64,000 bases of DNA from an uncultured Lachnospiraceae bacterium. Its GTDB lineage: Bacteria > Bacillota > Clostridia > Lachnospirales > Lachnospiraceae. Below, piece by piece: positions 43,464 through 53,320 of the stretch; position 1 is the stretch's first letter; every line of letters starts with the position of its first letter. A program made the translations under genes and the position numbers. Location of the stretch: the NCBI GenBank assembly GCA_910579685.1, contig CAJTVN010000020.1:25046-89045 (forward strand), in the 5' to 3' direction. A model generated the notes under the pieces. It worked only from the letters and a program-made list of their open reading frames with translations. It had not been told where the DNA came from and did no database searches.

Positions 43464-44876
43464 ATGGCAGATTTAAATAGCAGGGCCACGGAAAAAAGCA
43501 CTGGTAAGATCACGCAGATCGTGGGCGCCGTACTTGACCTGAAGTTCAGTGACAGACTGCCTGAGATTAATGAAGCTGTCAAGGTACCGCTGAAAGATGG
43601 CGGCGAGCTTACCGTGGAGGTGGCACAGCATCTTGGCGACGATACGGTAAGATGTATTGCCATGGGAACCACGGACGGACTGGTCAGAGGCATGGATGCA
43701 ATCGCTCAGGGAGCTCCCATCAGTGTGCCTGTAGGAGAGAACACGCTTGGACGTATTTTCAACGTACTTGGTGAGCCCATTGACAATAAGCCCGCTCCTT
43801 CCGGAGTGAGCTATGAACCCATACACAGACCGGCTCCCGAATTTGTGGAGCAGTCCACCCAGCAGGAGCTTCTCGAGACGGGTATCAAGGTGGTAGACCT
43901 TCTTTGCCCTTATCAGAAGGGTGGAAAAATCGGGCTGTTTGGAGGAGCCGGCGTAGGTAAGACCGTGCTCATTCAGGAGCTGATCCGAAACATCGCGACA
44001 GAGCACGGCGGATATTCCGTGTTTACCGGCGTGGGAGAGAGAACCAGGGAAGGAAACGACCTTTATCACGAGATGACGGAATCAGGAGTTATCGACAAGA
44101 CCACCATGGTGTTCGGTCAGATGAACGAGCCCCCCGGAGCGAGAATGAGGGTGGGGCTTACGGGACTTACCATGGCGGAGTATTTCCGTGACAAGGGCGG
44201 AAAGGACGTTCTTCTCTTTATCGACAATATTTTCCGTTTCACGCAGGCTGGTTCAGAGGTTTCCGCGCTTCTTGGGCGTATGCCTTCGGCGGTGGGGTAT
44301 CAGCCCACGCTTCAGACGGAGATGGGCGCTCTTCAGGAGCGTATCACCTCCACAAAGAACGGTTCCATCACGTCCGTTCAGGCGGTTTATGTGCCTGCGG
44401 ACGACCTTACCGACCCGGCTCCGGCAACCACGTTTGCCCATCTGGACGCTACGACGGTACTTTCCCGTTCCATCGTGGAGCTCGGTATTTATCCGGCAGT
44501 GGATCCGTTGGAATCCACGTCAAGGATTCTGGATCCCAAGATCCTGGGACAGGAGCATTATGATGTGGCCAGAGGCGTTCAGGAGATTCTTCAGAAATAC
44601 AAAGAGCTGCAGGACATCATTGCAATTCTCGGTATGGATGAGCTGTCAGAAAGCGATAAGCTGGTGGTCGGCCGTGCCAGAAGAGTACAGAGGTTCCTGT
44701 CACAGCCGTTCTTCGTTGCGGAGCAGTTTACCGGATATTCCGGAAAATACGTTCCCATCAACGAGACGATTCGCGGATTTAAGGAGATTCTGGAAGGCAA
44801 GCATGACTCTATACCCGAGAGCTACTTCTTAAATGCAGGAAGCATTGATGACGTACTTGCCCGCGTAAAGAAGTAA
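43464..44876 (+). CDS. atpD: ATP synthase F1 subunit beta
   Basis: A 470-residue catalytic subunit. Walker A GGAGVGKTVLI (about 155-165), GVGERTREGNDLYHEM with the catalytic glutamate, LLFIDNIFRFTQAGSEVSALLGRMPSAVG region, and PAPATTFAHLDATTVLSR are all intact. Length is normal. Confidence 0.98.
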   Translation: MADLNSRATEKSTGKITQIVGAVLDLKFSDRLPEINEAVKVPLKDGGELTVEVAQHLGDDTVRCIAMGTTDGLVRGMDAIAQGAPISVPVGENTLGRIFNVLGEPIDNKPAPSGVSYEPIHRPAPEFVEQSTQQELLETGIKVVDLLCPYQKGGKIGLFGGAGVGKTVLIQELIRNIATEHGGYSVFTGVGERTREGNDLYHEMTESGVIDKTTMVFGQMNEPPGARMRVGLTGLTMAEYFRDKGGKDVLLFIDNIFRFTQAGSEVSALLGRMPSAVGYQPTLQTEMGALQERITSTKNGSITSVQAVYVPADDLTDPAPATTFAHLDATTVLSRSIVELGIYPAVDPLESTSRILDPKILGQEHYDVARGVQEILQKYKELQDIIAILGMDELSESDKLVVGRARRVQRFLSQPFFVAEQFTGYSGKYVPINETIRGFKEILEGKHDSIPESYFLNAGSIDDVLARVKK

Positions 44877-44906
44877 AGATGATGTTTCATCAGATGGAGA
44901 TTATAG

Positions 44907-45311
44907 ATGGCAGACAATAATTTATTCTCATTAAGGATCATTACTCCCGACCGTGTGTTTTATAAGGGAGAGGTTTCCATGGTGGAATTTAATACCATTG
45001 AAGGGGAAATCGGTGTTTTAAAGAAACATGTTCCCACCACTGTAATCATAAGTCCCGGTATTCTGACGATCACCGAGGCGGAAGGGACGAAGGAAGCTGC
45101 GCTTCACGCAGGGTTTGCCGAAATTCTTCAGGATGAGGTGGTGATTCTGGCCGAGATTATCGAGTGGCCGGTGGAAATCGATGCGGAGCGTGCTAAGCGT
45201 GCAAAGGAGAGGGCGGAGGAGAGGCTACGTACCAAAACTCCCGAAACGGATATTCTGCGGGCCCAGACGGCTCTGCAGAGGGCATTGGCCCGTATCAGTG
45301 TTATCAGATAA
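44907..45311 (+). CDS. atpC: ATP synthase F1 subunit epsilon
   Basis: A 134-residue subunit with an N-terminal beta sandwich (SLRIITPDRVFYKGEVSMVE, then GEIGVLKKHVPTTV) and C-terminal helical hairpin (AERAKRAKERAEERL). It regulates the motor and closes the operon, 61 bp before the MoxR gene. Confidence 0.96.
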   Translation: MADNNLFSLRIITPDRVFYKGEVSMVEFNTIEGEIGVLKKHVPTTVIISPGILTITEAEGTKEAALHAGFAEILQDEVVILAEIIEWPVEIDAERAKRAKERAEERLRTKTPETDILRAQTALQRALARISVIR

Positions 45312-45371
45312 GACTTTAGGGGCGGTATAAATACTGCCCCTATCTTTGCTTTATACAGATAGGAGGCTTCG

Positions 45372-46331
45372 ATGGGAATTACCTGCGAGAAGGGGAAAAA
45401 AATCATTGAAAATGTGGAGAAGGTTATTGTGGGAAAGCGGGAAGTCATCACATTCCTTCTGACTGCGCTTCTGTCAGGGGGACACGTGCTTCTGGAGGAT
45501 ATGCCGGGAACCGGTAAGACGAAAATGGTAAAATCCCTGGCCAGGTCTCTGGATGCGGACTTTTCCAGAATCCAGTTTACGCCCGATCTTCTTCCGAGCG
45601 ACGTTACCGGTATGAATGTATTTAACAGAAAGAGCAATGAGTTTGATCTGCGCAGGGGACCGGTCTTTACCAATATCCTGCTGGCGGACGAGATCAACAG
45701 AGCCACGCCCAGGACGCAGGCCGGCCTGCTGGAATGTATGGAGGAGAAACAGGTGACCATAGACGGGGTAAGCTTTTCTCTGTCGGAGCCGTTCTTTGTG
45801 GCTGCCACACAGAATCCGGTTGAAACCTCTGGAACCTTTCCCCTCCCGGAGGCTCAGCTTGACCGCTTTATGATGAAGCTCTCGCTGGGAGGGCTTTCCG
45901 GGCAGGAGGAGTGGGAGATCCTTGACCGGTTCGGAAAGAACGATCCCTATCTGGAGCTCTCTCCTGTGGCCACAAAGGAAGAACTTGGACAGATGCGTAA
46001 GGAAGCGGGCGAAGTGTTTGTCTGCGATGCCCTGAAAAAATATATGGTAGAGATTGTGCGCACCACGAGATCCCGGGAGAAGGTAATCGTGGGCGTCAGT
46101 ACCAGAGGCGCACTGGCGCTTATGTGCGCCGCCAGGGCTTATGCGGCCCTGGACGGGAGAGATTACTGTATTCCGGATGACGTAAAGAGGATTGCGGTTC
46201 CCGTGCTGGCCCACAGACTGGTAATTTCTTACGGTTCCTATAGTTACCAGAAGAAGGATGCGGCGGGAGAGATGATCAGGGAAATCCTTGATGCCGTGCC
46301 TGCTCCGACGGAGGATTTTTCGAGGCTATGA
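45372..46331 (+). CDS. MoxR-family AAA+ ATPase
   Basis: A 319-residue chaperone-like ATPase. Walker A is LEDMPGTGKTKMVK, Walker B ILLADEINRATPRTQ, then LECMEEKQVTIDG and ATQNPVETSGTFPLPEAQLDRF. MoxR proteins with a DUF58 partner act in assembly or maturation of exported or metal-containing proteins. It overlaps the DUF58 gene by 4 bp. Confidence 0.95.
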   Translation: MGITCEKGKKIIENVEKVIVGKREVITFLLTALLSGGHVLLEDMPGTGKTKMVKSLARSLDADFSRIQFTPDLLPSDVTGMNVFNRKSNEFDLRRGPVFTNILLADEINRATPRTQAGLLECMEEKQVTIDGVSFSLSEPFFVAATQNPVETSGTFPLPEAQLDRFMMKLSLGGLSGQEEWEILDRFGKNDPYLELSPVATKEELGQMRKEAGEVFVCDALKKYMVEIVRTTRSREKVIVGVSTRGALALMCAARAYAALDGRDYCIPDDVKRIAVPVLAHRLVISYGSYSYQKKDAAGEMIREILDAVPAPTEDFSRL

Positions 46332-47446
46332 TTCTGTTTTTTATCGCCCTGTTTGCGGCAGGGCTGTTCTGGTTCCAGAAATTTCTGTACCGGAGGTTTT
46401 GGGCCGAGGGGATCCGGGTGGAGGTTTCTTTTCAGGAGGAGATGGTGCAGGCGGGGGAAGAGACCGCTCTTTTTGAGGTGGTGGAGAATCGCAAATGGCT
46501 TCCCATTCCGTCCCTTAAGGTTAAGTTTCAATGCTCCAGAAAGCTTAAGTTTGAGGACACCGATAACGGCGCAGTGACCGATCAGTACTATCGGAACGAT
46601 CTTTTTTCTGTCATGCCTTTTCAGAGGATCACCAGGACGCACCGTGTTCAGTGCCCTCACAGGGGATATTATGGAATATCGGGAATCGATCTTGTAGGGA
46701 CGGATCTGTTCTTTTCGGAAGAGCTGCACGGACATATGCAGAGCGAACAGAGGATTTACGTGCTGCCCGGGCTTTATGAGTCCCCGCTCCTGCAGGAGGC
46801 GGTGCGCAGGATCAGCGGGGAGATCGCCGTGCGCCGTTATGAGCTGACCGACCCCTTCACACACCGGGGAATCCGGGAGTATGAGCCCTATGATGAGATG
46901 AAGTCCATCAACTGGAAGGCGACGGCCAAGACCGGGGAGCTGAAGGTCAATATCAGGGAGCATACGGCGGTGAAGGCGGTCCGGATTTTTCTGAATCTCC
47001 AGGACAGAAATATCCTAAGGCGGGAGGAGCTTCTGGAAATGAGCATCAGCATCTGTGCCCGCCTTGCCAGGGGGCTGCTTGAAAGCGGGGTACAGGTCAG
47101 CGTTTACGCCAATGCCAAAGACTGCGTCACGGGGCGGCCCCTTAGCCTGGAGGGCGTATCCGGTGCGGGAAATCTGGAGAATATCTGCAAAATGCTGGCA
47201 AGGCTGGATCTTCAAAAGCCGGCGGATGATTTTGCGCAGTGCTTTTCTGAAGAGATATTCGGCAGCGAGGCGCTCTATACGGTCTTTATTTCTCCGGACC
47301 GTCACGAGGATTTTCAACAGCTGCTAGGCAGATATAAGGAGAGGGAGGCTTTCAGCTGGCTTTGTCCGGTGAAGGAGATGGAACAGGGAGACATCAGGGA
47401 TGAGCTTATGGGAAGCATTGTAAAGATTTTGGAGGAAGAGCGTTGA
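46328..47446 (+). CDS. DUF58 domain protein
   Basis: A 372-residue protein with one N-terminal membrane segment and the DUF58 signature FTHRGIREYEPYDEMKSINWKATAKTGEL split around residues 175-205. Together with the preceding ATPase and following transmembrane protein it forms a conserved three-gene operon. The rest resembles a von Willebrand-type fold. Overlaps the next gene by 4 bp (GCGTTGA). Confidence 0.92.
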   Translation: MILFFIALFAAGLFWFQKFLYRRFWAEGIRVEVSFQEEMVQAGEETALFEVVENRKWLPIPSLKVKFQCSRKLKFEDTDNGAVTDQYYRNDLFSVMPFQRITRTHRVQCPHRGYYGISGIDLVGTDLFFSEELHGHMQSEQRIYVLPGLYESPLLQEAVRRISGEIAVRRYELTDPFTHRGIREYEPYDEMKSINWKATAKTGELKVNIREHTAVKAVRIFLNLQDRNILRREELLEMSISICARLARGLLESGVQVSVYANAKDCVTGRPLSLEGVSGAGNLENICKMLARLDLQKPADDFAQCFSEEIFGSEALYTVFISPDRHEDFQQLLGRYKEREAFSWLCPVKEMEQGDIRDELMGSIVKILEEER

Positions 47447-48717
47447 GTCGCAGAGTGGAAATCGCAGGGAATATACTGGCGGAGGTTTTAAATTATATAC
47501 TGATTGCGGCATTGCAGGCGGTGCTGTTTCTGGATGTGGTAAGGCAGTGGCCGGGGAATGCGCGCATGTTTTTTCCGGTGCTTGTGCCGGTGCTGTTTTA
47601 TCTGACTCGGGAGCTGTGCGGCAGCAGGCTTCTTTTCTTTGGCATCCATGTTCTTGCGCCCTGGCTTCTTGCGGCTTTCTGGGGACGGAATCTGTCGGAA
47701 AAGATCATTTTCGGGGCAACCGCTGTCCTGCTCTCCCTGCTCAGCGTTCACAGGCGCCTTACCCGTAAGGAGAGAGGACGCGAGGTCGTTCTTCCGCTGG
47801 CGGCCGCCTGCCTGTTTTTTGCCCTCTATCTGCTGGACGTCTATCAGGCCCAGGGCGGGAACGTTGAATTCCTGATTTTTCTTATGATCGGATATGCCCT
47901 GCTTTATTTTCTGTATCTCTATCTGGTTCACTTTCTCCACTATATGGACGTGAACCGCAGAACCACGGAGAATATACCGGTTGAGAGGGCGTTTGCCTCT
48001 TCCTTTGGCCTGGTGCTGGGGTTTCTTTTCATTTGTGCGGCGGCGATCTGCCTGAGTGCGGACAGGCGGGCGTTTGTCTGGCTCGGGGAGATCATTCGGA
48101 AGGGATTGTTTGCGGCGCTTTCCTTTTTGGCTTCTCTCCTGCCAAAGGGAGGGGAAGCGGCCGGGGAGATTGTTCAGGAAGCGCAGGAAAACGCCGGGAT
48201 GTTCATGATGCCCATGGAACAGGGGGAAGCCTCCCCTCTTTCCAGGATATTGGACGGGCTTTTCTTTCTTCTGTCCGCAGCGGCTACGGCAGCCGCTGTG
48301 GCCGCCGTTCTCTTTGGCTTCCTTCGTCTGGTGAACGCCGCCTTTGGCTCCTCCGGGAAAAAGACCGCCGGGCGGGAGAAGTATGGCGGCGATAAAATCG
48401 AAAGGCTGGCCCGGTCTGAAAGGGCAAAAGAGCAAAAGAGGGAACTGCTGTTTGCGGCGAAAACTCCCGGACAGGCGATCCGAAGGCTGTATTTTGTTTC
48501 CATGAGGAGGAAATATTATAGAAAAAGGGATGAAAAAGAGGAGAAGCTTCTTTTGGGAGGCACGGCAAGGGAATGCGGCCGGATTCTGTTTCCTGAAAAG
48601 GGCAGTGCGGCGTATGAGTTCTCACGCCTGTATGAGAAGGCGAGATATGGGCAGGAGCCGTGTTCCAGGGAGGATGTAAGGCGGATGAAGCGACTTTCGG
48701 GCGAACTTCTCAAATAG
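47443..48717 (+). CDS. Multi-pass membrane protein with DUF4129-like tail
   Basis: A 424-residue protein with about six or seven membrane helices up to residue 295. A charged cytoplasmic tail with AKTPGQAIRRLYFVSMRRKYY and YEFSRLYEKARYG follows, which resembles DUF4129 tails of transglutaminase-like proteins in MoxR-DUF58 operons. No transglutaminase triad is visible. The TTG start overlaps the DUF58 stop and is supported by GGAGGAAG. Confidence 0.7.
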   Translation: MSRRVEIAGNILAEVLNYILIAALQAVLFLDVVRQWPGNARMFFPVLVPVLFYLTRELCGSRLLFFGIHVLAPWLLAAFWGRNLSEKIIFGATAVLLSLLSVHRRLTRKERGREVVLPLAAACLFFALYLLDVYQAQGGNVEFLIFLMIGYALLYFLYLYLVHFLHYMDVNRRTTENIPVERAFASSFGLVLGFLFICAAAICLSADRRAFVWLGEIIRKGLFAALSFLASLLPKGGEAAGEIVQEAQENAGMFMMPMEQGEASPLSRILDGLFFLLSAAATAAAVAAVLFGFLRLVNAAFGSSGKKTAGREKYGGDKIERLARSERAKEQKRELLFAAKTPGQAIRRLYFVSMRRKYYRKRDEKEEKLLLGGTARECGRILFPEKGSAAYEFSRLYEKARYGQEPCSREDVRRMKRLSGELLK

Positions 48718-48762
48718 AAGCTGCATAGTATAACTGTAAAGAAATAAGGAAGTTTTGCCGCA

Positions 48763-49152
48763 ATGTATGAACGAAGAATTCTGCCTTTCTATATGACATA
48801 CCCTCTTCCCATGTATTATCAGGAGGAGGATTCCATTATCAGGGATCTTGAGTACCTGCAGCAGATGTATCCGGCTGAGGCGAAGAGATATCAGAAGATG
48901 ATCTCTTCCATTCTGGACCGGCTGGACTATGAGGGCAGCATGATCTATGACGAATATCCCGACAGGTGGCAGCTCTACAAGCTTTCCATGGATATCCTTG
49001 ACAGGATTAAAACGGAAGATAAGAAAAAGGAGGAGGAAGAAAGGGTTCCGCCTGAAAAGTGGGAATGGATGGGAGATATGATCCAGATTCTGCTTTTTTA
49101 CGAAATCTATAAAAGAAGACATAATTCACGAAGAGGAATTTTGAGGTTTTAG
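48763..49152 (+). CDS. Conserved hypothetical protein
   Basis: A 129-residue soluble protein. It starts MYERRILPFYMTYPLPMYYQ, has a Tyr-rich first third, a middle DEYPDRWQLYKLSMDILDRI segment, an acidic Lys/Glu stretch and a basic end. I do not recognise the family. It has no signal peptide. Position after the MoxR operon and before the methyltransferase gives no firm hint. Confidence 0.6.
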   Translation: MYERRILPFYMTYPLPMYYQEEDSIIRDLEYLQQMYPAEAKRYQKMISSILDRLDYEGSMIYDEYPDRWQLYKLSMDILDRIKTEDKKKEEEERVPPEKWEWMGDMIQILLFYEIYKRRHNSRRGILRF

Positions 49153-49191
49153 TTGTGGTTTGAAACATAAATATTTAAACTGTATGTATCG

Positions 49192-49229
49192 GAGGGAAAC
49201 CGGAGTCAAAGGCGCACCCGGTTTCCTCT
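49192..49229 (+). terminator. Hairpin before the methyltransferase gene
   Basis: GGAAACCGG pairs over 9 bp with CCGGTTTCC across a 13-nt loop (AGTCAAAGGCGCA). The tail has only a short T content, so it may be a weak terminator or leader stem. Confidence 0.4.
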
Positions 49230-49271
49230 CAGAATTTTCGGAAATTTGAGAGAAAAGGAAAGCCGGGCAGT

Positions 49272-50432
49272 ATGGATGAATTACGCGAGATGCTTAACAA
49301 TATTTTGTCGGATCAGCTTTATCAGCTGATTTTGAGCAATCCAAGGAAGAAAGAAGGGGCGTTTAAGGTTAAATTCCGCCCCGTGACAGTGAAGGGTGAG
49401 CTCCTTTTTCAGATGACGGTCTATGAGGGGACAAAGGTGTTCCACGAAAATATGGACAAGCCAAGCGCTCTTGTGGAGATTCTTGGCCGTATGGAAAACG
49501 ACTTCCGCCAGCTTGAGGGGGAAAGCATGGAAAGGCGCATCGGGGCGCTTGTGAGCAAAAAGGGAAAGATTACCGTAAAGAGCTCCAAGGTTCAGCGAGA
49601 CCCGCAGAAAAGAGATATCCTGCCTGATTTGTCCCACAACCGGACGAAGAAGTATCTTCTGGAGGAAGGAAAGCCGGTTCCGTTTTTGGTGGATCTCGGC
49701 GTACAGACGCAGGAGGGAAAAATCGTCCGGGCCAGATACGATAAGTTCAGGCAGATTAACCGGTATCTGGAATTCGTGGAGGATATCCTGCCCGCATTTG
49801 GAGAGGGACCCATCCATATTATTGACTTTGGATGCGGAAAGTCCTATCTGACGTTCGCCTTGTACTATTATCTTCATGAGAGAAAAGGCCGGGAGGTTTC
49901 CATTACGGGGCTGGATCTGAAGGAGGACGTGATCAGGCACTGCAGTCGCCTTGCCAGGGAGTACGGCTACCAGGGACTGCGTTTTCTGAGAGGAGATATC
50001 GCTGATTATGAAAAAGAAGACGAGGTAGATATGGTAGTGTCGCTTCACGCATGCGATACGGCAACGGATTATGCGCTGAAAAAGGCGGTGGACTGGGGGG
50101 CAAAGGTGATCTTTGCCGTGCCCTGCTGTCAGCATGAGGTGAATGGTCAGATTCAGAACGAGAAGCTTGCCCCGGTTTTCAAATACGGTCTGGTGAAGGA
50201 GAGAATCGCGGCCCTTCTCACGGACGCAGTGAGGGCGAATCTTTTGGAGGAGAAGGGATATGATGCGCAGATCCTTGAATTTATTGATATGGAGCATACG
50301 CCGAAGAATATACTGATAAGGGCAGTAAAGGGTGCGCCGGCAAGGGATACGCAGATCCGGCAGGCCACAGAGCTTCTGCATGTGGATACCACGCTTCAAA
50401 GGCTGTTTGAGGATGCGGAGGTACGGGAATGA
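49272..50432 (+). CDS. SAM-dependent methyltransferase (Methyltransf_32 type)
   Basis: A 386-residue protein with an N-terminal nucleic-acid-binding-like region (about 1-120) and a Rossmann methyltransferase. The SAM motif is HIIDFGCGKSYLTFALYY (about residue 182), then the acidic GLDLKEDV, RFLRGDIADY and VSLHACDTATDYAL. PCCQHEVN follows. RNA is the probable substrate by family likeness, but not certain. It overlaps the next gene by 4 bp. Confidence 0.85.
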   Translation: MDELREMLNNILSDQLYQLILSNPRKKEGAFKVKFRPVTVKGELLFQMTVYEGTKVFHENMDKPSALVEILGRMENDFRQLEGESMERRIGALVSKKGKITVKSSKVQRDPQKRDILPDLSHNRTKKYLLEEGKPVPFLVDLGVQTQEGKIVRARYDKFRQINRYLEFVEDILPAFGEGPIHIIDFGCGKSYLTFALYYYLHERKGREVSITGLDLKEDVIRHCSRLAREYGYQGLRFLRGDIADYEKEDEVDMVVSLHACDTATDYALKKAVDWGAKVIFAVPCCQHEVNGQIQNEKLAPVFKYGLVKERIAALLTDAVRANLLEEKGYDAQILEFIDMEHTPKNILIRAVKGAPARDTQIRQATELLHVDTTLQRLFEDAEVRE

Positions 50433-52957
50433 AGAAATTATTGATCAAGTGGGCGATTGTGCTTGCCGTATTTGTGCTATCGCTTTTCACAATCAGCGGC
50501 GTTATGAACCGGGAAAACACGGATATGACGGTGAAGATGGCGCAGGCCTCCTTTCCGGTGGTTATCATGCGGTATGATGGAAGGGATATCAATGAGCTTC
50601 ACGGTTATGGTGACGCCATGGAGGTCAACTATATGAGGGAGAGCATTACGCCTCTGGCCGACGGGCGCAGAGTCAGCGCAAGGATTGACTGCTATGGCCA
50701 GGAAATAGCGGATATTCTCTACGAGGTCCGGAGTATTGACGGAGAACGCCTTGTGGAGAGCACGCGGGTGCAGGAGTTTGCGATACAAAATGACGCAATC
50801 GAACTTTCCTTTGGCCTTAAAGATTTGATTGACAGTCAGAAGGAGTATGTCCTCGTGCTGATTCTGACCACGGCGGGGGGACAGGAGATCCGCTATTATA
50901 CCCGGGTGGTCTACTCGGAGAATTATTTTGCTGCGGAGAAGCTGAATTATGTGGTTGATTTTTCGAATAAGACGTTTGACAGGGAGGCGGCCAAAGAGCT
51001 CACAAAATATCTGGAATCAAATGCCGAGGGCGATAACACGACTCTGGGCAAGGTGACGATCCACAGCAGCTTTAACCAGGTGACATGGGGAGATCTCAAA
51101 GTTACCAGGGAAAGCGAGCCGAGGATCACCATCAAGGAGCTTGCCTCCCAGACAGGCAGCCTGCTTTTGCAGTATTATGTTTCCGCAAGGGAGGGAAGGG
51201 GAAAAACCTATTATTGTGTGGAGGAATTCTACCGGGTGCGCTATACGGCCGACCGCATGTATCTGCTGGACTATGAACGGACAATGAACCAGATGTTTGA
51301 CGAGAGAGGCGATATTTTCAGCAGCAACAAGATTTATCTGGGAATTATGGGGGACGAGGTCAGTCTTACGGAGAGCGACGGAGGAAACGTGATCGCATTC
51401 GTGGTGGGAAACAGGCTTTACAGCTACAATGTGGTAGACCGCAAGCTGGCATTTCTCTTCGGCTTTTATGACACGGAGAATATGGATGCGAGGTCGCTGT
51501 ACGACAAGTACGGAATCAAAATACTGAGCGTGGACGAGGGCGGTAATGTCACCTTCCTGGTGTATGGCTATATGAACCGGGGGCGGCATGAGGGAAAGGT
51601 CGGGATTTCCGTGCACTATTACGACAGCACGGTGAACACTACGGAAGAAATGGTTTACGTGCCCTATTACAAATCGCCCGAGCTTCTTCTCGCCGAGGTG
51701 GAGGAGCTTTCCTATATTAACAGAACAGGCACCCTGTATATGATACTGGATAATGCGATTTACGGAATCAGCGCCGCAAGCCGTTCCTATGAGGTGGTTG
51801 CGAGAGGCTTAAAGGAGGGCTGCTATCAGGTGTCGGACAGCAGCCGGATGGTGGTGTGGCAGAAGGAGAGTGAGCTTTACCAGGGAACGGAGCTGATCCT
51901 CATGAATCTGAGCACAGGCAGGCGCAGCAGTATTGAGGCGGGAAGGAACGAGGCCATTGCGCCCATAGGGTTCATGGAGGATGATCTGATCTATGGAATC
52001 GCCAAAAAAAATGACATTATCCCGGATAACACGGGGAGCATGGTTTTTCCCATGTACTGTGTCAGGATCCAGAATGAGACGGAGGGCGTCCTGAAGGAAT
52101 ATCGGCAGAGTAACGTGTATGTGACCAGGGGAACCGTGGAAGGAAATCAGATTACCCTGAAACGCATTCAGAAAAATGAGGAAGGGGAGTATGAGGAAAT
52201 TGCGGACGATCAGATCATGAGTGCGGAGATTGCGGATAATTCACAGAACCGGGTGGAATGCGTGGCGATCGACATATATGAAAAGGTTACACAGATTGCG
52301 TTAAAAAATGAGATTCAGAAGTCGGCGGTCAAATTTCTGACACCCAGGGAGGTTCTGTTTGAGGGGGGCAGGGACGTGGAGCTTGCCAGGCAAAAAGAGC
52401 GTACCCAGCGGTTTTACGTCTATGGGAAAAACGGTGTGGAAGGCATTTTTATGGATGAGGGAAATGCGGTAAATCTCGCCTCTGCGGTTGCGGGCGTGGT
52501 GGTGGATGATGCGGGAGCCTATGTCTGGATGCGGGGAAACCGAAGCCTGAAAAACCAGATCATGGCCATTCATGATGACTTTGCCACCGCGGAGAGAAGC
52601 AGCCTAGCAGTCTGCCTTGACACAATTCTTACCTATGAGGGAATCAGCCGAAACTCCCAGTATCTGTTGAACCGGGGGGAGACGGTGTTCACAATTCTGG
52701 AGAGCAGCCTGGAGGACGTGAAGGTGCTGGATCTTTCAGGGTGCAGCCTGGATTCGGTTCTGTATTATGTTAACCAGGACATTCCGGTGCTGGTAATGAT
52801 GGAGGACGGCACTGCGGTTGTGCTGATCGGATTTAACGAGATGAATACCGTGGTCATGAATCCGGAAACGGGAATCACCAAGGTGGGAATGAACGACTCC
52901 AGAGAGTGGTTCGAGAGGAACGGAAATAAATTTATTACCTATATGAGGCCGGATTGA
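50429..52957 (+). CDS. Large membrane-anchored protein with degenerate C39-like C-terminus
   Basis: An 842-residue extracellular protein held by one N-terminal helix (about 5-25). The middle 600 residues look like beta-propeller or repeat strands without a recognisable domain. The last 130 residues resemble a C39-type peptidase: a helix with LAVCLDTILTYEG, the DIPVLVMMEDGTAVVLIGF strand pair, then VVMNPETG. However the position of the catalytic histidine before VVLIGF is alanine, so it is probably inactive. Coupled by ATGA to the methyltransferase gene. Role unknown. Confidence 0.65.
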   Translation: MKKLLIKWAIVLAVFVLSLFTISGVMNRENTDMTVKMAQASFPVVIMRYDGRDINELHGYGDAMEVNYMRESITPLADGRRVSARIDCYGQEIADILYEVRSIDGERLVESTRVQEFAIQNDAIELSFGLKDLIDSQKEYVLVLILTTAGGQEIRYYTRVVYSENYFAAEKLNYVVDFSNKTFDREAAKELTKYLESNAEGDNTTLGKVTIHSSFNQVTWGDLKVTRESEPRITIKELASQTGSLLLQYYVSAREGRGKTYYCVEEFYRVRYTADRMYLLDYERTMNQMFDERGDIFSSNKIYLGIMGDEVSLTESDGGNVIAFVVGNRLYSYNVVDRKLAFLFGFYDTENMDARSLYDKYGIKILSVDEGGNVTFLVYGYMNRGRHEGKVGISVHYYDSTVNTTEEMVYVPYYKSPELLLAEVEELSYINRTGTLYMILDNAIYGISAASRSYEVVARGLKEGCYQVSDSSRMVVWQKESELYQGTELILMNLSTGRRSSIEAGRNEAIAPIGFMEDDLIYGIAKKNDIIPDNTGSMVFPMYCVRIQNETEGVLKEYRQSNVYVTRGTVEGNQITLKRIQKNEEGEYEEIADDQIMSAEIADNSQNRVECVAIDIYEKVTQIALKNEIQKSAVKFLTPREVLFEGGRDVELARQKERTQRFYVYGKNGVEGIFMDEGNAVNLASAVAGVVVDDAGAYVWMRGNRSLKNQIMAIHDDFATAERSSLAVCLDTILTYEGISRNSQYLLNRGETVFTILESSLEDVKVLDLSGCSLDSVLYYVNQDIPVLVMMEDGTAVVLIGFNEMNTVVMNPETGITKVGMNDSREWFERNGNKFITYMRPD

Positions 52958-52964
52958 CAGGGAA

Positions 52965-53001
52965 AATGCGCCGCAACTTTTGGTTGCGGGCGCATTTTTT
53001 G
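52965..53001 (+). terminator. Terminator after the 842-residue protein gene
   Basis: AAAATGCGCC-GCAAC pairs with GTTGC-GGGCGCATTTT around TTTTG and ends in T6. Confidence 0.85.
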
Positions 53002-53078
53002 GGATTTCAAACCAGAATAGGTGGCGCAACCAGATTGTTTTGTGATTAAATTTACGTTGAAAGTCCCGGACGGCGGCT

Positions 53079-53260
53079 GTGTGGATGGGCGTGTTTACAC
53101 GCCCGGCCATACAGACATCGGACGGGCAAGCCGGTATGAGCAAGAAGACCGGCAGGTCGGATTGCGAATACTGGCTGCAGCTGCGAAAGTGCGGATGCAC
53201 GAAGCAGCTGACTTTCATCCGAGGTGGAGAGCTGCGAAGCAGCTGACTCTCATCTGCTGC
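53079..53260. repeat. Structured gene-free stretch with duplicated hairpin
   Basis: The 52958-53320 interval has no gene. GGGCGTGT pairs with ACACGCCC near 53089-53106. A 20-nt unit CGAAGCAGCTGACTTTCATC at 53200-53219 recurs with one change at 53235-53254. Each copy is the 3' side of a hairpin: GAAAGT/ACTTTC, then GAGAGCTGC/GCAGCT-GA-CTCTC. The compensated change (AAAG/CTTT to AGAG/CTCT) favours selected RNA structure. Confidence 0.5.
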
Positions 53261-53320
53261 AAAGCGGCGCATGAATGTTTGCCTGTGAGACGGCTCAAAA
53301 AAAGATATGAGGAGGAGAAA

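Noticed and set aside
53200..53254. CRISPR array
   Set aside because: Only two copies of a hairpin-forming unit with a 15-bp gap; no cas genes and no further repeats anywhere in the window.
53021..53320. Extension of the HTH gene to an upstream start
   Set aside because: The extra 100 codons run through hairpin repeats and lack a ribosome binding site; AGGAGGAG supports the start at 53321.
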